Shown: in pieces, positions 7,709 through 16,895 of the stretch
How positions within the stretch are numbered: position 1 is the first letter of the stretch
Layout: every line of letters begins with the position of its first letter
DNA from: an uncultured Bacteroidota bacterium
Lineage (GTDB): Bacteria; Bacteroidota; Bacteroidia; Bacteroidales; P3
Direction: 5' to 3'
NCBI GenBank assembly: GCA_902778925.1
Contig: CACYZN010000008.1
Location: 1-64,000, forward strand
Length of the DNA: 64,000 bases
Program-made: the position numbers and the translations under genes
Notes under the pieces: generated by a model
What the model saw: only the letters and a program-made list of their open reading frames with translations
What the model was told of the DNA's origin: nothing
Database searches by the model: none

Positions 7709-7774
7709 CAAGAAATAGAGAATTTAAGAATTATCTAGTCTGGGTTGTGACAGCACAAAATTCTCTAATTCTTG
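7709..7774. repeat. Palindromic octamer element, left flank of GxxExxY cassette 1
   Basis: Three direct octamers (CAAGAAAT, AGAGAATT, TAAGAATT) at 7709-7732 are followed by a 22-nt core (7735-7756, ending GTGACAGCAC) and two inverted octamers (AATTCTCT, AATTCTTG) at 7759-7774. The element begins five bases after the gmd stop. A closely similar element with 18 of 22 identical core bases lies at 8252-8334. Confidence 0.8.
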
Positions 7775-7813
7775 AAAAGAAAAGATTTACGTTATAGTTA
7801 TTATTTTAAGCAT

Positions 7814-7840
7814 CAAGAATTTGAGAATTTAAGAATTATT
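7814..7840. repeat. AGAATT-type octamer array before the GxxExxY start
   Basis: CAAGAATT, TGAGAATT, TAAGAATT and ATT lie directly upstream of the GTG start at 7844. This is the third copy of the direct arm in this intergenic region. Confidence 0.75.
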
Positions 7841-7843
7841 CAC

Positions 7844-8248
7844 GTGGCGCTTCTTTACCCTGAACTGAGCAAAAGAATTCTGGGAATCGCGATGCAACTG
7901 CATCGCGAGATGGGATGCGGTTTCAAAGAAAAAGTATACCAAGATGCCTTCGAAGTACTTCTTAAAGAGAACCAGATCAATTATGAGCGAGAAAAACATA
8001 TCGACCTTATCTTCCACGGAGTGAAACTTGAACACGATTACTTTTACGATTTTCTAATTGAAGATAAGATTGGTGTTGAGATGAAGGCAGTATACGAGAT
8101 AACTGGAGAATTTGAGGCTCAGATTATCAATTACCTACATGTGAGTAATCACAAGTTAGGTTTACTATTGAATTTCGGCACCACAAGTCTGGAATATAGG
8201 TGGTATCCCAATGAGTGGCACCATCGCGAACAAACTAGTATTGGATAA
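7844..8248 (+). CDS. GxxExxY protein, PD-(D/E)XK nuclease-like (copy 1)
   Basis: This 134-residue protein carries the family motif GFKEKVY at G26-E29-Y32 and the nuclease-like triad D69, E79-x-K81 (EMK), followed by a conserved Gln near 93. I chose the GTG at 7844. A longer frame from TTG 7772 only translates repeat sequence, and the GTG start puts every motif at exactly the same residue number as in the second copy at 33935. The family is a predicted PD-(D/E)XK fold (PDDEXK_3). Nuclease activity and biological role are unproven. It lies between gmd and fcl, bracketed by palindromic octamer elements, and is AT-rich relative to both. Confidence 0.85.
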   Translation: MALLYPELSKRILGIAMQLHREMGCGFKEKVYQDAFEVLLKENQINYEREKHIDLIFHGVKLEHDYFYDFLIEDKIGVEMKAVYEITGEFEAQIINYLHVSNHKLGLLLNFGTTSLEYRWYPNEWHHREQTSIG

Positions 8249-8251
8249 TAT

Positions 8252-8415
8252 CAAGAATTAGCGAATTAAAGAATTACCAATATCGTCCTGTCTGGATTGC
8301 GACAGCACAGAATTCTCTAATTCTCAAATTCTTGAAAAATAAGAATAATCGAATTCATTATAGCACATTTTACCTAATTGAGACGGCATAGAATTTTCTA
8401 ATTCTCAAATTATTG
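8252..8415. repeat. Palindromic octamer elements, right flank of GxxExxY cassette 1
   Basis: The first element (8252-8334) has direct octamers CAAGAATT, AGCGAATT, AAAGAATT, a core at 8287-8308 with its own CTGTC/GACAG inverted repeat, and inverted octamers AATTCTCT, AATTCTCA, AATTCTTG. A degenerate partial copy follows, with inverted octamers at 8392-8415. The fcl start is eight bases further on. Confidence 0.8.
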
Positions 8416-8422
8416 ATAATAA

Positions 8423-9355
8423 ATGAAGCTAGATTCAAAGATATACGTGGCGGGACATAGAGGCATGGTTGGTTCTGCCATTGTGCGGGAACTGCAGCGC
8501 AAAGGATATAACAATCTCGTGTTGCGGACACACAAAGAGCTTGACCTCACACGTCAGCTAGACGTGGAGCGGTTCTTCGCTGAAGAGAAGCCCGAGTACG
8601 TGTTCCTCGCCGCCGCCAAGGTGGGAGGCATCGCCGCCAACAGCGCCGCGCTGGCCGACTTTATGTACCAGAACATGACGCTGGAGATGAACGTCATCCA
8701 TGCCGCCTGGCATAACGGCGTCAAGAAACTTGAGTTTCTCGGCAGTAGCTGTATCTATCCCCGCCTGGCACCGCAGCCCATGCCCGAAAGCTGCCTGCTG
8801 ACCTCGAGTCTCGAGCCCACCAACGAGGCATACGCGTTGGCCAAGATCAGCGGTTTGAAATACTGTGAATACCTCAACCGTCAGTATGGCACCGACTATA
8901 TCAGCGTCATGCCGACCAATCTCTATGGCCCCAACGACAACTATCACCCTGAGCATAGTCATGTGCTGCCGGCCATGATACGCCGTTTCCATGAGGCCAA
9001 ACTATCGGGTGCTGAGAGCGTCACCTGTTGGGGCGATGGTAGCGTGCTGAGAGAATTCCTCTACGTCGACGACCTTGCCGAGCTATGTGTCTTCCTGATG
9101 AATAATTATAGCGGTAACGAGACCGTCAATGCTGGCAGCGGCAAAGAACTCACCATCCGTGAACTGGCAGAAACTGTCGCCAAGGTGGTGGGTTATGAAG
9201 GTAAGATACTTTGGGATGCCTCCCGTCCTAACGGCACCCCCCGCAAACTCCTCGACGTCAGCAAAGCCACAGCCTTGGGCTGGACCTACAAAACCGAGCT
9301 GGAAGATGGCATCCGCCTCGCCTACAAAGACTTCCTAAAGCTCAATCAAAAATAA
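8423..9355 (+). CDS. fcl: GDP-L-fucose synthase
   Basis: The 310-residue enzyme epimerises and reduces GDP-4-keto-6-deoxy-mannose to GDP-L-fucose, completing the pathway begun by Gmd. The Rossmann loop GHRGMVG is at residues 11-17, [14 protein letters not shown] at about 61-74, and the catalytic YxxxK pair is Y137/K141 in [16 protein letters not shown]. The family phrase [19 protein letters not shown] is present. Length is normal. Its product is the donor for the two fucosyltransferases at 12436 and 21187. Confidence 0.97.
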   Translation: MKLDSKIYVAGHRGMVGSAIVRELQRKGYNNLVLRTHKELDLTRQLDVERFFAEEKPEYVFLAAAKVGGIAANSAALADFMYQNMTLEMNVIHAAWHNGVKKLEFLGSSCIYPRLAPQPMPESCLLTSSLEPTNEAYALAKISGLKYCEYLNRQYGTDYISVMPTNLYGPNDNYHPEHSHVLPAMIRRFHEAKLSGAESVTCWGDGSVLREFLYVDDLAELCVFLMNNYSGNETVNAGSGKELTIRELAETVAKVVGYEGKILWDASRPNGTPRKLLDVSKATALGWTYKTELEDGIRLAYKDFLKLNQK

Positions 9356-9426
9356 AAAAATCGTCGGATTAGAAAGATTCGTGGTTGCTTGAATCTCTGT
9401 CAGATTTGAAAATGTTGTAAAAGAAA

Positions 9427-9494
9427 ACTCTTCGTCTTTTTGACCTTTCGACTCTTCGACTTACACATTAACGCATTCACACATTAACACATTC
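9427..9494. repeat. Two abutting octamer arrays upstream of wzt
   Basis: ACTCTTCG, TCTTTTTG, ACCTTTCG and ACTCTTCG (9427-9458) are followed after four bases by ACACATTA, ACGCATTC, ACACATTA and ACACATTC (9463-9494), six bases before the wzt ATG. The second array recurs at 32474-32505. The rest of the fcl-wzt gap (9356-9426) shows nothing I can name. Confidence 0.8.
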
Positions 9495-9500
9495 AAAATA

Positions 9501-10793
9501 ATGGCCACTGCCATAGAATTCAATAATATCAGCAAGATATACCGTCTCGGCCTGGTCGGCACAGGGACACTGACGCATGACCTTAAGCGCTGGTGGACCA
9601 TGAACATACGAGGCAAGGAAGACCCGTATCTTACCATTGGCGAGACCAACGACCGCAGCACCAAAGGCGATAGCGAGTATGTATGGGCCTTGCGCGACAT
9701 CGACTTTAAGGTCGAGCAGGGCGACGTGGTGGGTATCATCGGCAAGAACGGTGCCGGCAAAAGTACCCTGTTGAAGATCCTCTCCAAAGTCACCGCTCCC
9801 ACCACCGGCACCATCCGTGCCCGCGGTCGCATCGGAAGCTTGCTCGAGGTCGGCACCGGCTTCCATCCCGAAATGACGGGCCGGGAGAACATCTACATGA
9901 ACGGTGCCATCCTCGGCATGACCAAAGCCGAGATAAGCAAGAAGCTCGATGAGATAGTCGACTTCAGCGGCTGTGAACGTTATATCGACACCCCCGTCAA
10001 ACGCTATAGCAGCGGCATGATGGTACGCCTCGGTTTCGCCGTCGCTGCCCACCTCGACCCCGAAATCCTCGTTGTCGACGAAGTCCTCGCCGTCGGCGAC
10101 GCCGAATTCCAAAAGAAAGCCATCGGCAAGATGCAGGACGTCAGCAAAGGCGAAGGCCGGACGGTACTGTTCGTGAGTCATAATATGGGAAGTATCAAGG
10201 CATTGTGCAATAATTGCATATTACTCGAGAAAGGAAGAATATCCTATCTGGGGACAACCGATGAAACAGTAAAACATTATTTAACTAGAAACGACATTAT
10301 TGACACAAGATGCATCGACAGAAAAGATCATATGGGGACAGGCGAAGTCATTATAAGTGACATCTTCCTAACGGACTGTGACCACATTCCGATAAAAGAG
10401 GCACTAAGTGGGCAGTCTATTGAAATTCATTTCAAGTATATCTCAAAACTGTCAAAAATCACAGACAACATTGTAATGGGAATTGCAATAACAGATGAAT
10501 TTGGTACCCCAATAACACTCCTTCACAGTAGACACTGCGGAGTACCTATTACATTAGAGAATGGCTGCGGAGAATTTGTTTGGACAATAGAGCATCTCCC
10601 CCTTAATGAAGGACAATACCACTTTAAATATTCAATTGCAGAAGGAGGCGGACAAGGAGATTATTATGACTATTTGGACAATGCTTATACTCTACAAGTA
10701 ATAAAAGGCGATTTCTTTATATCTGGGGAAATTCCGCCAAAGCATTTTGGCCCATTTTTAATCGCCAACACTTTTCAGGTAAAAAAGAAATGA
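9501..10793 (+). CDS. wzt: ABC exporter ATPase with C-terminal polysaccharide-binding domain (Wzt-like)
   Basis: This 430-residue protein powers export through the Wzm-like permease. The nucleotide-binding domain shows Walker A GKNGAGKS (81-88), signature YSSGM (169-173), Walker B ILVVDE (189-194) and H-loop H227. Residues about 265-430 form a Wzt C-terminal-type beta domain (IEIHFKYISKLSKIT, then FVWTIEHLPLNEGQYHF), which in O-antigen systems recognises the polysaccharide end. Base composition changes sharply near 10,160-10,190, around codons 222-230 at the end of the ATPase domain: GC-rich before, AT-rich after. This suggests the substrate-recognition half was replaced by recombination. Confidence 0.92.
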   Translation: MATAIEFNNISKIYRLGLVGTGTLTHDLKRWWTMNIRGKEDPYLTIGETNDRSTKGDSEYVWALRDIDFKVEQGDVVGIIGKNGAGKSTLLKILSKVTAPTTGTIRARGRIGSLLEVGTGFHPEMTGRENIYMNGAILGMTKAEISKKLDEIVDFSGCERYIDTPVKRYSSGMMVRLGFAVAAHLDPEILVVDEVLAVGDAEFQKKAIGKMQDVSKGEGRTVLFVSHNMGSIKALCNNCILLEKGRISYLGTTDETVKHYLTRNDIIDTRCIDRKDHMGTGEVIISDIFLTDCDHIPIKEALSGQSIEIHFKYISKLSKITDNIVMGIAITDEFGTPITLLHSRHCGVPITLENGCGEFVWTIEHLPLNEGQYHFKYSIAEGGGQGDYYDYLDNAYTLQVIKGDFFISGEIPPKHFGPFLIANTFQVKKK

Positions 10794-10812
10794 CAATAAA
10801 AAATCACCAAAT

Positions 10813-11598
10813 ATGGAATACAGAAAGTCTTTATGGTACAGGGTGTGTAAACGTCTGCTGCGGAGAAAAGGTCTAAAAATAGTCCCGATAGAGTGTGAGG
10901 AACATAAATACGACTCGTTTTCACAGGAAGGCGAGGATAGGATTGTTAAGATGCTGCTACAAAGTGAAAAGATTATTGATAGTGATGTAACCTATCTGGA
11001 TATAGGTTGCAACGATCCTATCGCACTGAATAACACATTCTTATTAAGCAGGTCATTCGTTGTTAAAAGGGGAGTTCTTGTAGAGCCCAATACTCAATTA
11101 TTGAAAAATATGGCTGGTGCTCGTCCTAACGATATATTAATCAACAAAGGTGTCGGTGTTATCGCAGGAGAATTGTCATACTATGATTTCGGAGACTACC
11201 ACACTTTGAACACATGCTCTGAAGAAGAAAAGGACTTTATAATAAAGCAGGGGTTTCCTATAAAAAGCACTACTAAAATTGAGATTGTACCCATTAATGA
11301 TTTATTACATGAATACTTCCCTGATGGGCGACTTGATTTTTTATCTATTGATATTGAAGGTCAAGATGAAGAGATAGTAAAATCTATTGACTACAATTTT
11401 ATTCGACCTGCTATAATATGCATAGAGACAGCGGTCTATAAAGGCGGTAAAATTGATGATATGTCAGAACTTGTCAACTTTTTCAAGTCAAAAGACTATT
11501 ATTTGACGGCCGATACTTCTCTAAATTCAATCTTTATTGATGGAAGACGCTCTATTCACAAACGATTTTTGAACGATATTTTATTGAATCACAATTAA
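10813..11598 (+). CDS. FkbM-family methyltransferase
   Basis: The 261-residue protein is a predicted SAM-dependent O-methyltransferase, probably acting on a sugar of the polysaccharide or its non-reducing end. SAM-fold elements are VTYLDIGCNDPIALNNT (about 62-78), the acidic strand end GVLVEPN and the FkbM signature LDFLSIDIEGQDEEIVKS. It follows wzt by 19 bp. In ABC-exported polysaccharides a methyl group can serve as the chain-terminating signal read by Wzt, so its place next to wzt is suggestive. That role is inference. The sequence is AT-rich. Confidence 0.82.
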   Translation: MEYRKSLWYRVCKRLLRRKGLKIVPIECEEHKYDSFSQEGEDRIVKMLLQSEKIIDSDVTYLDIGCNDPIALNNTFLLSRSFVVKRGVLVEPNTQLLKNMAGARPNDILINKGVGVIAGELSYYDFGDYHTLNTCSEEEKDFIIKQGFPIKSTTKIEIVPINDLLHEYFPDGRLDFLSIDIEGQDEEIVKSIDYNFIRPAIICIETAVYKGGKIDDMSELVNFFKSKDYYLTADTSLNSIFIDGRRSIHKRFLNDILLNHN

Positions 11599-11638
11599 TT
11601 ACACACATCTATACAATTAATAAAACTAATGCATAATC

Positions 11639-12433
11639 ATGATCAATCACATAAAACAGAAAATAGCATCACGATATCTTAAGGATGAACACGACCAAAT
11701 TTATTGGGACAATCTATTTAGATTATCCCTCAACAAAATGAATTATGGACCCGGTGATGATTATCATAGTTCTGGTGAAAAAGGAGTCTTAGATTACTTA
11801 AAAAAAACCTTCAACTCTAGTGAGAAATTGGTAATATTTGATGTGGGAGCAAATATCGGAGGTTACACAAATATGGTTCTTGAATGTCTTGGAAGCAAAG
11901 CGCAAGTTCATGCATTTGAACCGTCATCCCGTACTTTTGAAATGCTTCAAAAAAATGTGAATGGTGATTTTGTAAAACTCAACAATATAGGCTGTAGCGA
12001 CACAACCAAAACCATGCCGTTGTATAGCGATAAAAATGGATCAGGCTTAGCTTCTGTTTACAACAGAAAATTGGATTATTACGGCATCTCAATGAAAGAG
12101 ACCGAACAATCAGAATTCATACGAATTGATGATTATTGCCAAAAGAACAATATTGAACATATTCATTTGCTCAAACTTGACATTGAAGGTCATGAACTAT
12201 TCGCATTGAAAGGTGCTCAAGAAATGATAGATAAAAATAATATTGACTTTATCCAATTTGAATTTGGAGGATGTAATATTGATTCAAAAACATATTTCCG
12301 AGACTTCTACAACTTTTTTCATGACAAATATGATATTTACAGAATCCTACAAAAAGGATTATATAAAATAGACCAATATACGGTTTATTTGGAGATATTT
12401 GTTACAGCTAACTATTTGGCAAAACGCCGCTAA
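11639..12433 (+). CDS. FkbM-family methyltransferase
   Basis: This 264-residue protein carries a clear SAM-binding loop VIFDVGANIGGYTNMV (about 63-78), the acidic VHAFEPSSRTFEML, and the FkbM C-terminal motif LLKLDIEGHELFALKGA. It is a second candidate sugar O-methyltransferase in tandem with the one at 10813, but the two share little sequence beyond the motifs. It is AT-rich like its neighbours and is followed three bases later by the GT11 gene. Confidence 0.85.
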   Translation: MINHIKQKIASRYLKDEHDQIYWDNLFRLSLNKMNYGPGDDYHSSGEKGVLDYLKKTFNSSEKLVIFDVGANIGGYTNMVLECLGSKAQVHAFEPSSRTFEMLQKNVNGDFVKLNNIGCSDTTKTMPLYSDKNGSGLASVYNRKLDYYGISMKETEQSEFIRIDDYCQKNNIEHIHLLKLDIEGHELFALKGAQEMIDKNNIDFIQFEFGGCNIDSKTYFRDFYNFFHDKYDIYRILQKGLYKIDQYTVYLEIFVTANYLAKRR

Positions 12434-12435
12434 CC

Positions 12436-13266
12436 ATGCTTTCTATTGTAAAAATCAAAGGAGGTCTTGGGAATCAAATGTTTCAGTATGCATTTTTTCT
12501 CGCCCTCAAGAGACGACATCCTTTTTCTTTGTTTTTATTTGACTTGGAAGAATCCTTGTACTGCCATTCTGGATATCAATTGGATAAAGTCACTCACGCT
12601 CATACACTCAAGTCTGGTCGGTGGTATGTTAGAATCAACAAGCATTTCCCTAAAATATTGAAACAATTTAGAAAGATAAACCAGACAAACAGCTTAGAGT
12701 ACAAAGAAAAATATCTTAAACATACTTTCATTCCGACACGATATGATGGATATTGGCAAAGCGAGAAATACTTTTTATACATTGCGAACAAAGTTCGACG
12801 AAGTTTTCAATTTAGAGAAAATCTTCTAAACGAACAATCCAAAAAATTGGCATCTTATATTAACGGAAATGAGTTTGTTTCCATCCATATTCGACGAGGT
12901 GATTACACCAATCTAACAGACTATTTCGGCCTCTGCGATATTGAATATTACAAAAAAGCAATAAACTACATTCAAAAACATACATCTTCTCCAAAGTTTA
13001 TATTTTTTTCTGATGATATACCTTGGGTCAAGGACAATCTGAAAAATGATGATGCCATTTATGTCGATTGGAATCAAGGGAAAGATTGTTGGCAAGATAT
13101 GTATCTTATGTCTCTGTGTAAACACAATATCATCGCTAATTCATCTTTTAGTTGGTGGGGAGCATGGCTAAACAACAACCCTCAGAAGATTGTCATTGCA
13201 CCAGAAAAATGGTTCAAATTTTCCCCAAACTACGACATTATTCCAAATGGATGGATAACCATATAG
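12436..13266 (+). CDS. Alpha-1,2-fucosyltransferase (GT11)
   Basis: The 276-residue cytoplasmic enzyme transfers L-fucose from GDP-fucose in alpha-1,2 linkage. Motifs are IKGGLGNQMFQYAFFLAL (about 7-24), the GDP-fucose-binding HIRRGDY at about 154-160, and ANSSFSWWGAWLN near 233-245. Length and motif order are normal for GT11. The donor is supplied by gmd and fcl upstream. The gene is AT-rich, unlike gmd and fcl. Confidence 0.93.
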   Translation: MLSIVKIKGGLGNQMFQYAFFLALKRRHPFSLFLFDLEESLYCHSGYQLDKVTHAHTLKSGRWYVRINKHFPKILKQFRKINQTNSLEYKEKYLKHTFIPTRYDGYWQSEKYFLYIANKVRRSFQFRENLLNEQSKKLASYINGNEFVSIHIRRGDYTNLTDYFGLCDIEYYKKAINYIQKHTSSPKFIFFSDDIPWVKDNLKNDDAIYVDWNQGKDCWQDMYLMSLCKHNIIANSSFSWWGAWLNNNPQKIVIAPEKWFKFSPNYDIIPNGWITI

Positions 13267-13278
13267 ATTGCTAATCAT

Positions 13279-14151
13279 ATGCAACAGAAACCGCTTTTCT
13301 CCGTTCTCATAGCCAACCACAACGATGGCAAATATTTACAAGAAGCCATTGAAAGCATTTTTTTACAAACCTATGATAATTGGGAAATCATAATCGTTGA
13401 CGACAAGTCAACCGACAACTCTACTGAAGTGTATAAAAAATATTTAACTGACACTCGAGTTCATATCTACATGAATGATGAAAACAGGGGATGTGGTTAC
13501 ACTAAGCGGCGATGTGTGGAACTAGCAAAAGGTGATGTCTGTGGTTTTGTCGATGCAGATGACAGCATCACTTCTGAAGCCATAGAGACTATGGTTGAGG
13601 CTCACATTAAGAATCCACACTGCAGTTTGATTTATTCTCAATTCTACTACACTGACACCAGCCATAATGTCACAAACATTTCTCAACACCAATGCACAAT
13701 ACCTGAAGGAAAAACATTCCTAACATGTAATATTTTAGGAGCGGTCTCCCATTTTGCAACCTTTAAGAAGGATTATTACAATCAAACCATTGGAATCGAC
13801 CCATCATTCAAAATAGCAGAAGACATCGATCTCTATTTCAAACTTGAAGAAGTAGGCGCATTATTATTTATCCCAACCCCTCTATATTATTACCGAATAG
13901 AAACAGGGAACAACACTTCTTTAGGCGAGAAGAATCATGTAAAATCTATATCCTGGGACTTTCTTGCAAGAATAAATGCCTATCAACGGAGACATTTACC
14001 AATTGAAGAGATATTAATACCACAATTGACACATATCTACGAAGAAGCATACTCCAATGGTCAAGATAATGTAAGAGACACTACCTCCTATAAAATAGGC
14101 AAAGCCATCATTTCGCCCCTTAGGTCTATTACTAAAGTATTTTCGAGATGA
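13279..14151 (+). CDS. GT2 glycosyltransferase
   Basis: The 290-residue protein has a GT-A fold: FSVLIANHNDGKYLQEAIES at the start, IIIVDDKSTDNS (nucleotide-binding) and the metal-binding GFVDADDS near residue 95. The C-terminal part contains AEDIDLYFKLEE, the usual acceptor-side acidic motif. Donor and acceptor cannot be told. It overlaps the next gene by four bases (ATGA). Confidence 0.9.
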   Translation: MQQKPLFSVLIANHNDGKYLQEAIESIFLQTYDNWEIIIVDDKSTDNSTEVYKKYLTDTRVHIYMNDENRGCGYTKRRCVELAKGDVCGFVDADDSITSEAIETMVEAHIKNPHCSLIYSQFYYTDTSHNVTNISQHQCTIPEGKTFLTCNILGAVSHFATFKKDYYNQTIGIDPSFKIAEDIDLYFKLEEVGALLFIPTPLYYYRIETGNNTSLGEKNHVKSISWDFLARINAYQRRHLPIEEILIPQLTHIYEEAYSNGQDNVRDTTSYKIGKAIISPLRSITKVFSR

Positions 14152-14954
14152 ACCAGAAAAATAAAGTTTCCATAATTGTTCCTTGCTATAAACAAGCGGA
14201 ATATCTTTCTGAGACTTTGGATTCTGTATTAGCACAGACCTATTCTAACTGGGAATGTGTCATTGTTAATGATGGTTCGCCTGATAACACAGAAGATATT
14301 GCAAAAAAATATCTAGGGGAAGACTGTCGCTTCAAGTATGTAAGTCAAGAGAATAAAGGATTAGCAACTGCTCGGAACGTGGGCATCGCAAATTCTGAAG
14401 GAGAATTCATTCTGCCATTAGACGCAGATGATTTAATCGAACCAACGTATTTAGAAAAATCCATACAGCATTTTACGTCTTCCCCTGAAACAAAATTAGT
14501 GTATTGCAAAGCTGATAAGTTTGGTGATGAAACGGGTTATTGGTACCTAGAGGATTATGCATTTAGTAAATTCATTTGGAGGAATTGCATCTTTTGTTCA
14601 GCACTATATCGACGAAAGGATTATGACAATACCAAGGGATATAATCCGAATATGGTTCATGGTTATGAGGACTGGGATTTCTGGCTCCAACTTCTAAATC
14701 CCGAAGATAAAGTCTTCCGCATTAATGAAGTTCTATTTCATTATCGTGTCAAGAAAACATCCATGCGTATAACAAATAGTACTCATATCAATGAATCCCA
14801 TATCCAAATATTCAAGAATCACCCTCAAATATACGAACAATATGCGCAAAACATCATTTCCATACAAAACGATTTGATGCACTATAAAGAGTCATATTCT
14901 GCTATTACTTCATCACTTTTGTATAAGATTGGGAAAAAACTTCACTTACTATAA
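14148..14954 (+). CDS. GT2 glycosyltransferase
   Basis: This 268-residue GT-A enzyme shows VSIIVPCYKQAEYLSETLDS, CVIVNDGSPDNTE and the metal-binding LPLDADDLIEP, followed by GYEDWDFWLQLLN. Residues TARNVGIA form the conserved helix before the DxD. It is translationally coupled to both neighbours and belongs to the AT-rich block 10.2-15.8 kb. The sugar transferred is unknown. Confidence 0.9.
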   Translation: MNQKNKVSIIVPCYKQAEYLSETLDSVLAQTYSNWECVIVNDGSPDNTEDIAKKYLGEDCRFKYVSQENKGLATARNVGIANSEGEFILPLDADDLIEPTYLEKSIQHFTSSPETKLVYCKADKFGDETGYWYLEDYAFSKFIWRNCIFCSALYRRKDYDNTKGYNPNMVHGYEDWDFWLQLLNPEDKVFRINEVLFHYRVKKTSMRITNSTHINESHIQIFKNHPQIYEQYAQNIISIQNDLMHYKESYSAITSSLLYKIGKKLHLL

Positions 14955-14957
14955 TTT

Positions 14958-15809
14958 ATGCTTTCCATCATCATCTGCAACCGAGAACAATCAATAACTC
15001 CCGTTTTAGCCGAGAATATTCACAACACGGTAGGTGTGGAGCATGAGATTGTTTCCATTGACAATTCCCGTGGCCAATACAATATCTTCCAAGCATATAA
15101 CGAAGGGGTTCGTCAAGCAAAAGGTGACATTCTCTGCTTTATGCATGATGATGTATTATTCAAGGGAAACGGATGGGGAGCAACTGTTGAACGTATTTTT
15201 GCAGAGGATGAGAAGTTAGGTGCTTTGGGCGTTGATGGTGGACATTTCATGCCTAACTGTCCTTGTTCCTGGACCTCATGCCACACAACCTCATTCCACA
15301 CTTGGCGCGACGATAAAGACGGCGTATGCAGAGAATATAGCAATAAAGAATTCTCCAATGGACATCGCTTGGTAGAAGTCGCCAGTATTGACGGGCTGTG
15401 GATGTGTATTCGTCGAAGTCTTTTTGACTCCATCCATTTTGACGACAAGACCTTCTCTGGCTTTCATTGTTACGATTCTGATATCTGTATGCAAATTTTA
15501 AACGCCGGATACCGCATTAAAGTGACCTACGACATCGACATTATTCATAATAGCGACGGGACCTATAATCCCACTTTCTTTAAGAATCTTGAACTCTGGC
15601 ATGCAAAATGGCACAATCAACTGCCAGTTGTGCGAGGGATTGACCTTACTGAACGTGAACAGAAAATACACACACGCTATGCCATTGAACTCATGGAACG
15701 CCTTCGCAATGATGCCATGCTATACAATCGTCTTCATAGCCCCGAATACAGACTCGGTCATTTTCTGCTTAAGCCTTGGCGCTTTATCAAAAAGTACATT
15801 TCATTATGA
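14958..15809 (+). CDS. Glycosyltransferase, GT2-like
   Basis: This 283-residue protein starts MLSIIICNREQS and has GDILCFMHDDVLFKG as its metal-binding region, then SIDGLWMCIRRSLFD and FHCYDSDICMQILNAGY. These elements fit the GT2-like subfamily that uses HDD in place of the common DxD. A double arginine-lysine C-terminus ends in WRFIKKYISL. It overlaps the downstream WbsX-like gene by ATGA. Confidence 0.85.
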   Translation: MLSIIICNREQSITPVLAENIHNTVGVEHEIVSIDNSRGQYNIFQAYNEGVRQAKGDILCFMHDDVLFKGNGWGATVERIFAEDEKLGALGVDGGHFMPNCPCSWTSCHTTSFHTWRDDKDGVCREYSNKEFSNGHRLVEVASIDGLWMCIRRSLFDSIHFDDKTFSGFHCYDSDICMQILNAGYRIKVTYDIDIIHNSDGTYNPTFFKNLELWHAKWHNQLPVVRGIDLTEREQKIHTRYAIELMERLRNDAMLYNRLHSPEYRLGHFLLKPWRFIKKYISL

Positions 15810-16894
15810 AACCCAAAATACTAGCCTATTATCTTCCACAGTTTCACCCCATCCCAGAAAACGACAAATGGTGGGGCAAGGGTTTTACCGAATGGACCAA
15901 TGTGGGCAAAGCCAGACCTTTCTTTCATGGGCACTATCAGCCGAAAGTGCCGGCCGACTTGGGTTACTATGACCTCCGCGTTCCCGAAACACGAATAGAG
16001 CAGGCCAAACTGGCGGCCAAATATGGCATCTACGGGTTCTGTTACTGGCATTACTGGTTCGGCGACGGCAAACAGCTTTTAGAACGTCCTTTCAATGAGG
16101 TTGTGGCTTTGGGCGAGCCCGATTTCCCATTCTGCCTCGCATGGGCCAACGAGTCCTGGAAGGGATTCGACCATGGGTTGAAGAACCGCATAGTCCTCAT
16201 TGAACAAAAATATGGAGGAGAAAAAGATTATACCGAACATTTCCATTCCCTCTTGCCAGCATTCCTCGACAAGCGATATATCAAACAAAATGGGAAGCCA
16301 CTCTTCACAATCTATTTCCCACAAAATATTCCTGATTGCAGAGCTTTCGTCGACCTATGGCAAAATCTTGCACAAAAAAACGGACTGCCCGGTATCTTTT
16401 TTATCGGGCTGTCACTTCATACCGACGTACATACCCTTGCCTCCATGCAGCAACTCGGCATGAACGCGATAACCACCATCAGGCTTGAAGACTTCTATGG
16501 GAACCTTAAACACAGGCTGTCTTATGGGCAAAAAATAAAGAACAAACTGACGGGAAACATCCTACCACCAAGAGCATTCGAGTATAAAGACACCATGAAA
16601 TACTTCTATAACTCTTTGGACGCAACCCACAACATCTATCCTACCATCATCTCTGGCTGGGATCATAGTCCTCGAACCGGTTCTGAGGGACTCATAATGT
16701 ACAACTACACCCCCGATTTGTTCAAATAACATGCCTCCCAGATACTCAGCTTAGTAAAAGGAAGGGATGAGGATGACTCCTTTGTCTTCCTAAAGTCGTG
16801 GAACGAATGGGCCGAAGGAAATAATATGGAGCCCGACTTGAAATATGGCCACCAATTCTTGCAAGCGCTGAAAGAAGTGATAGAAAACAATTAA
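15806..16894 (+). pseudogene. WbsX-like (GH99-like) protein interrupted by an in-frame stop
   Basis: The frame begins at ATG 15806 (overlapping the previous stop) with KILAYYLPQFHPIPEND, and continues with WWGKGFTEWTNVGKARP, GIYGFCYWHYWFGDGKQLLE and FCLAWANESW, all diagnostic for the WbsX/GH99-like family of surface polysaccharide loci. After 307 codons a TAA occurs at 16727-16729. The same frame then continues for 54 codons, including the conserved SWNEWAEG (about 331-338), to a natural stop at 16892-16894. There is no length change, so a single base substitution (for example from AAA, CAA or GAA) explains it. A shortened product of 307 residues would lack the conserved end. The gene may be inactive or the base may be an error. 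Confidence 0.85.
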
Positions 16895-16895
16895 A

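Noticed and set aside
7772..7843. Upstream TTG start for GxxExxY copy 1
   Set aside because: It translates repeat sequence only. The GTG at 7844 gives the same motif numbering as copy 2.
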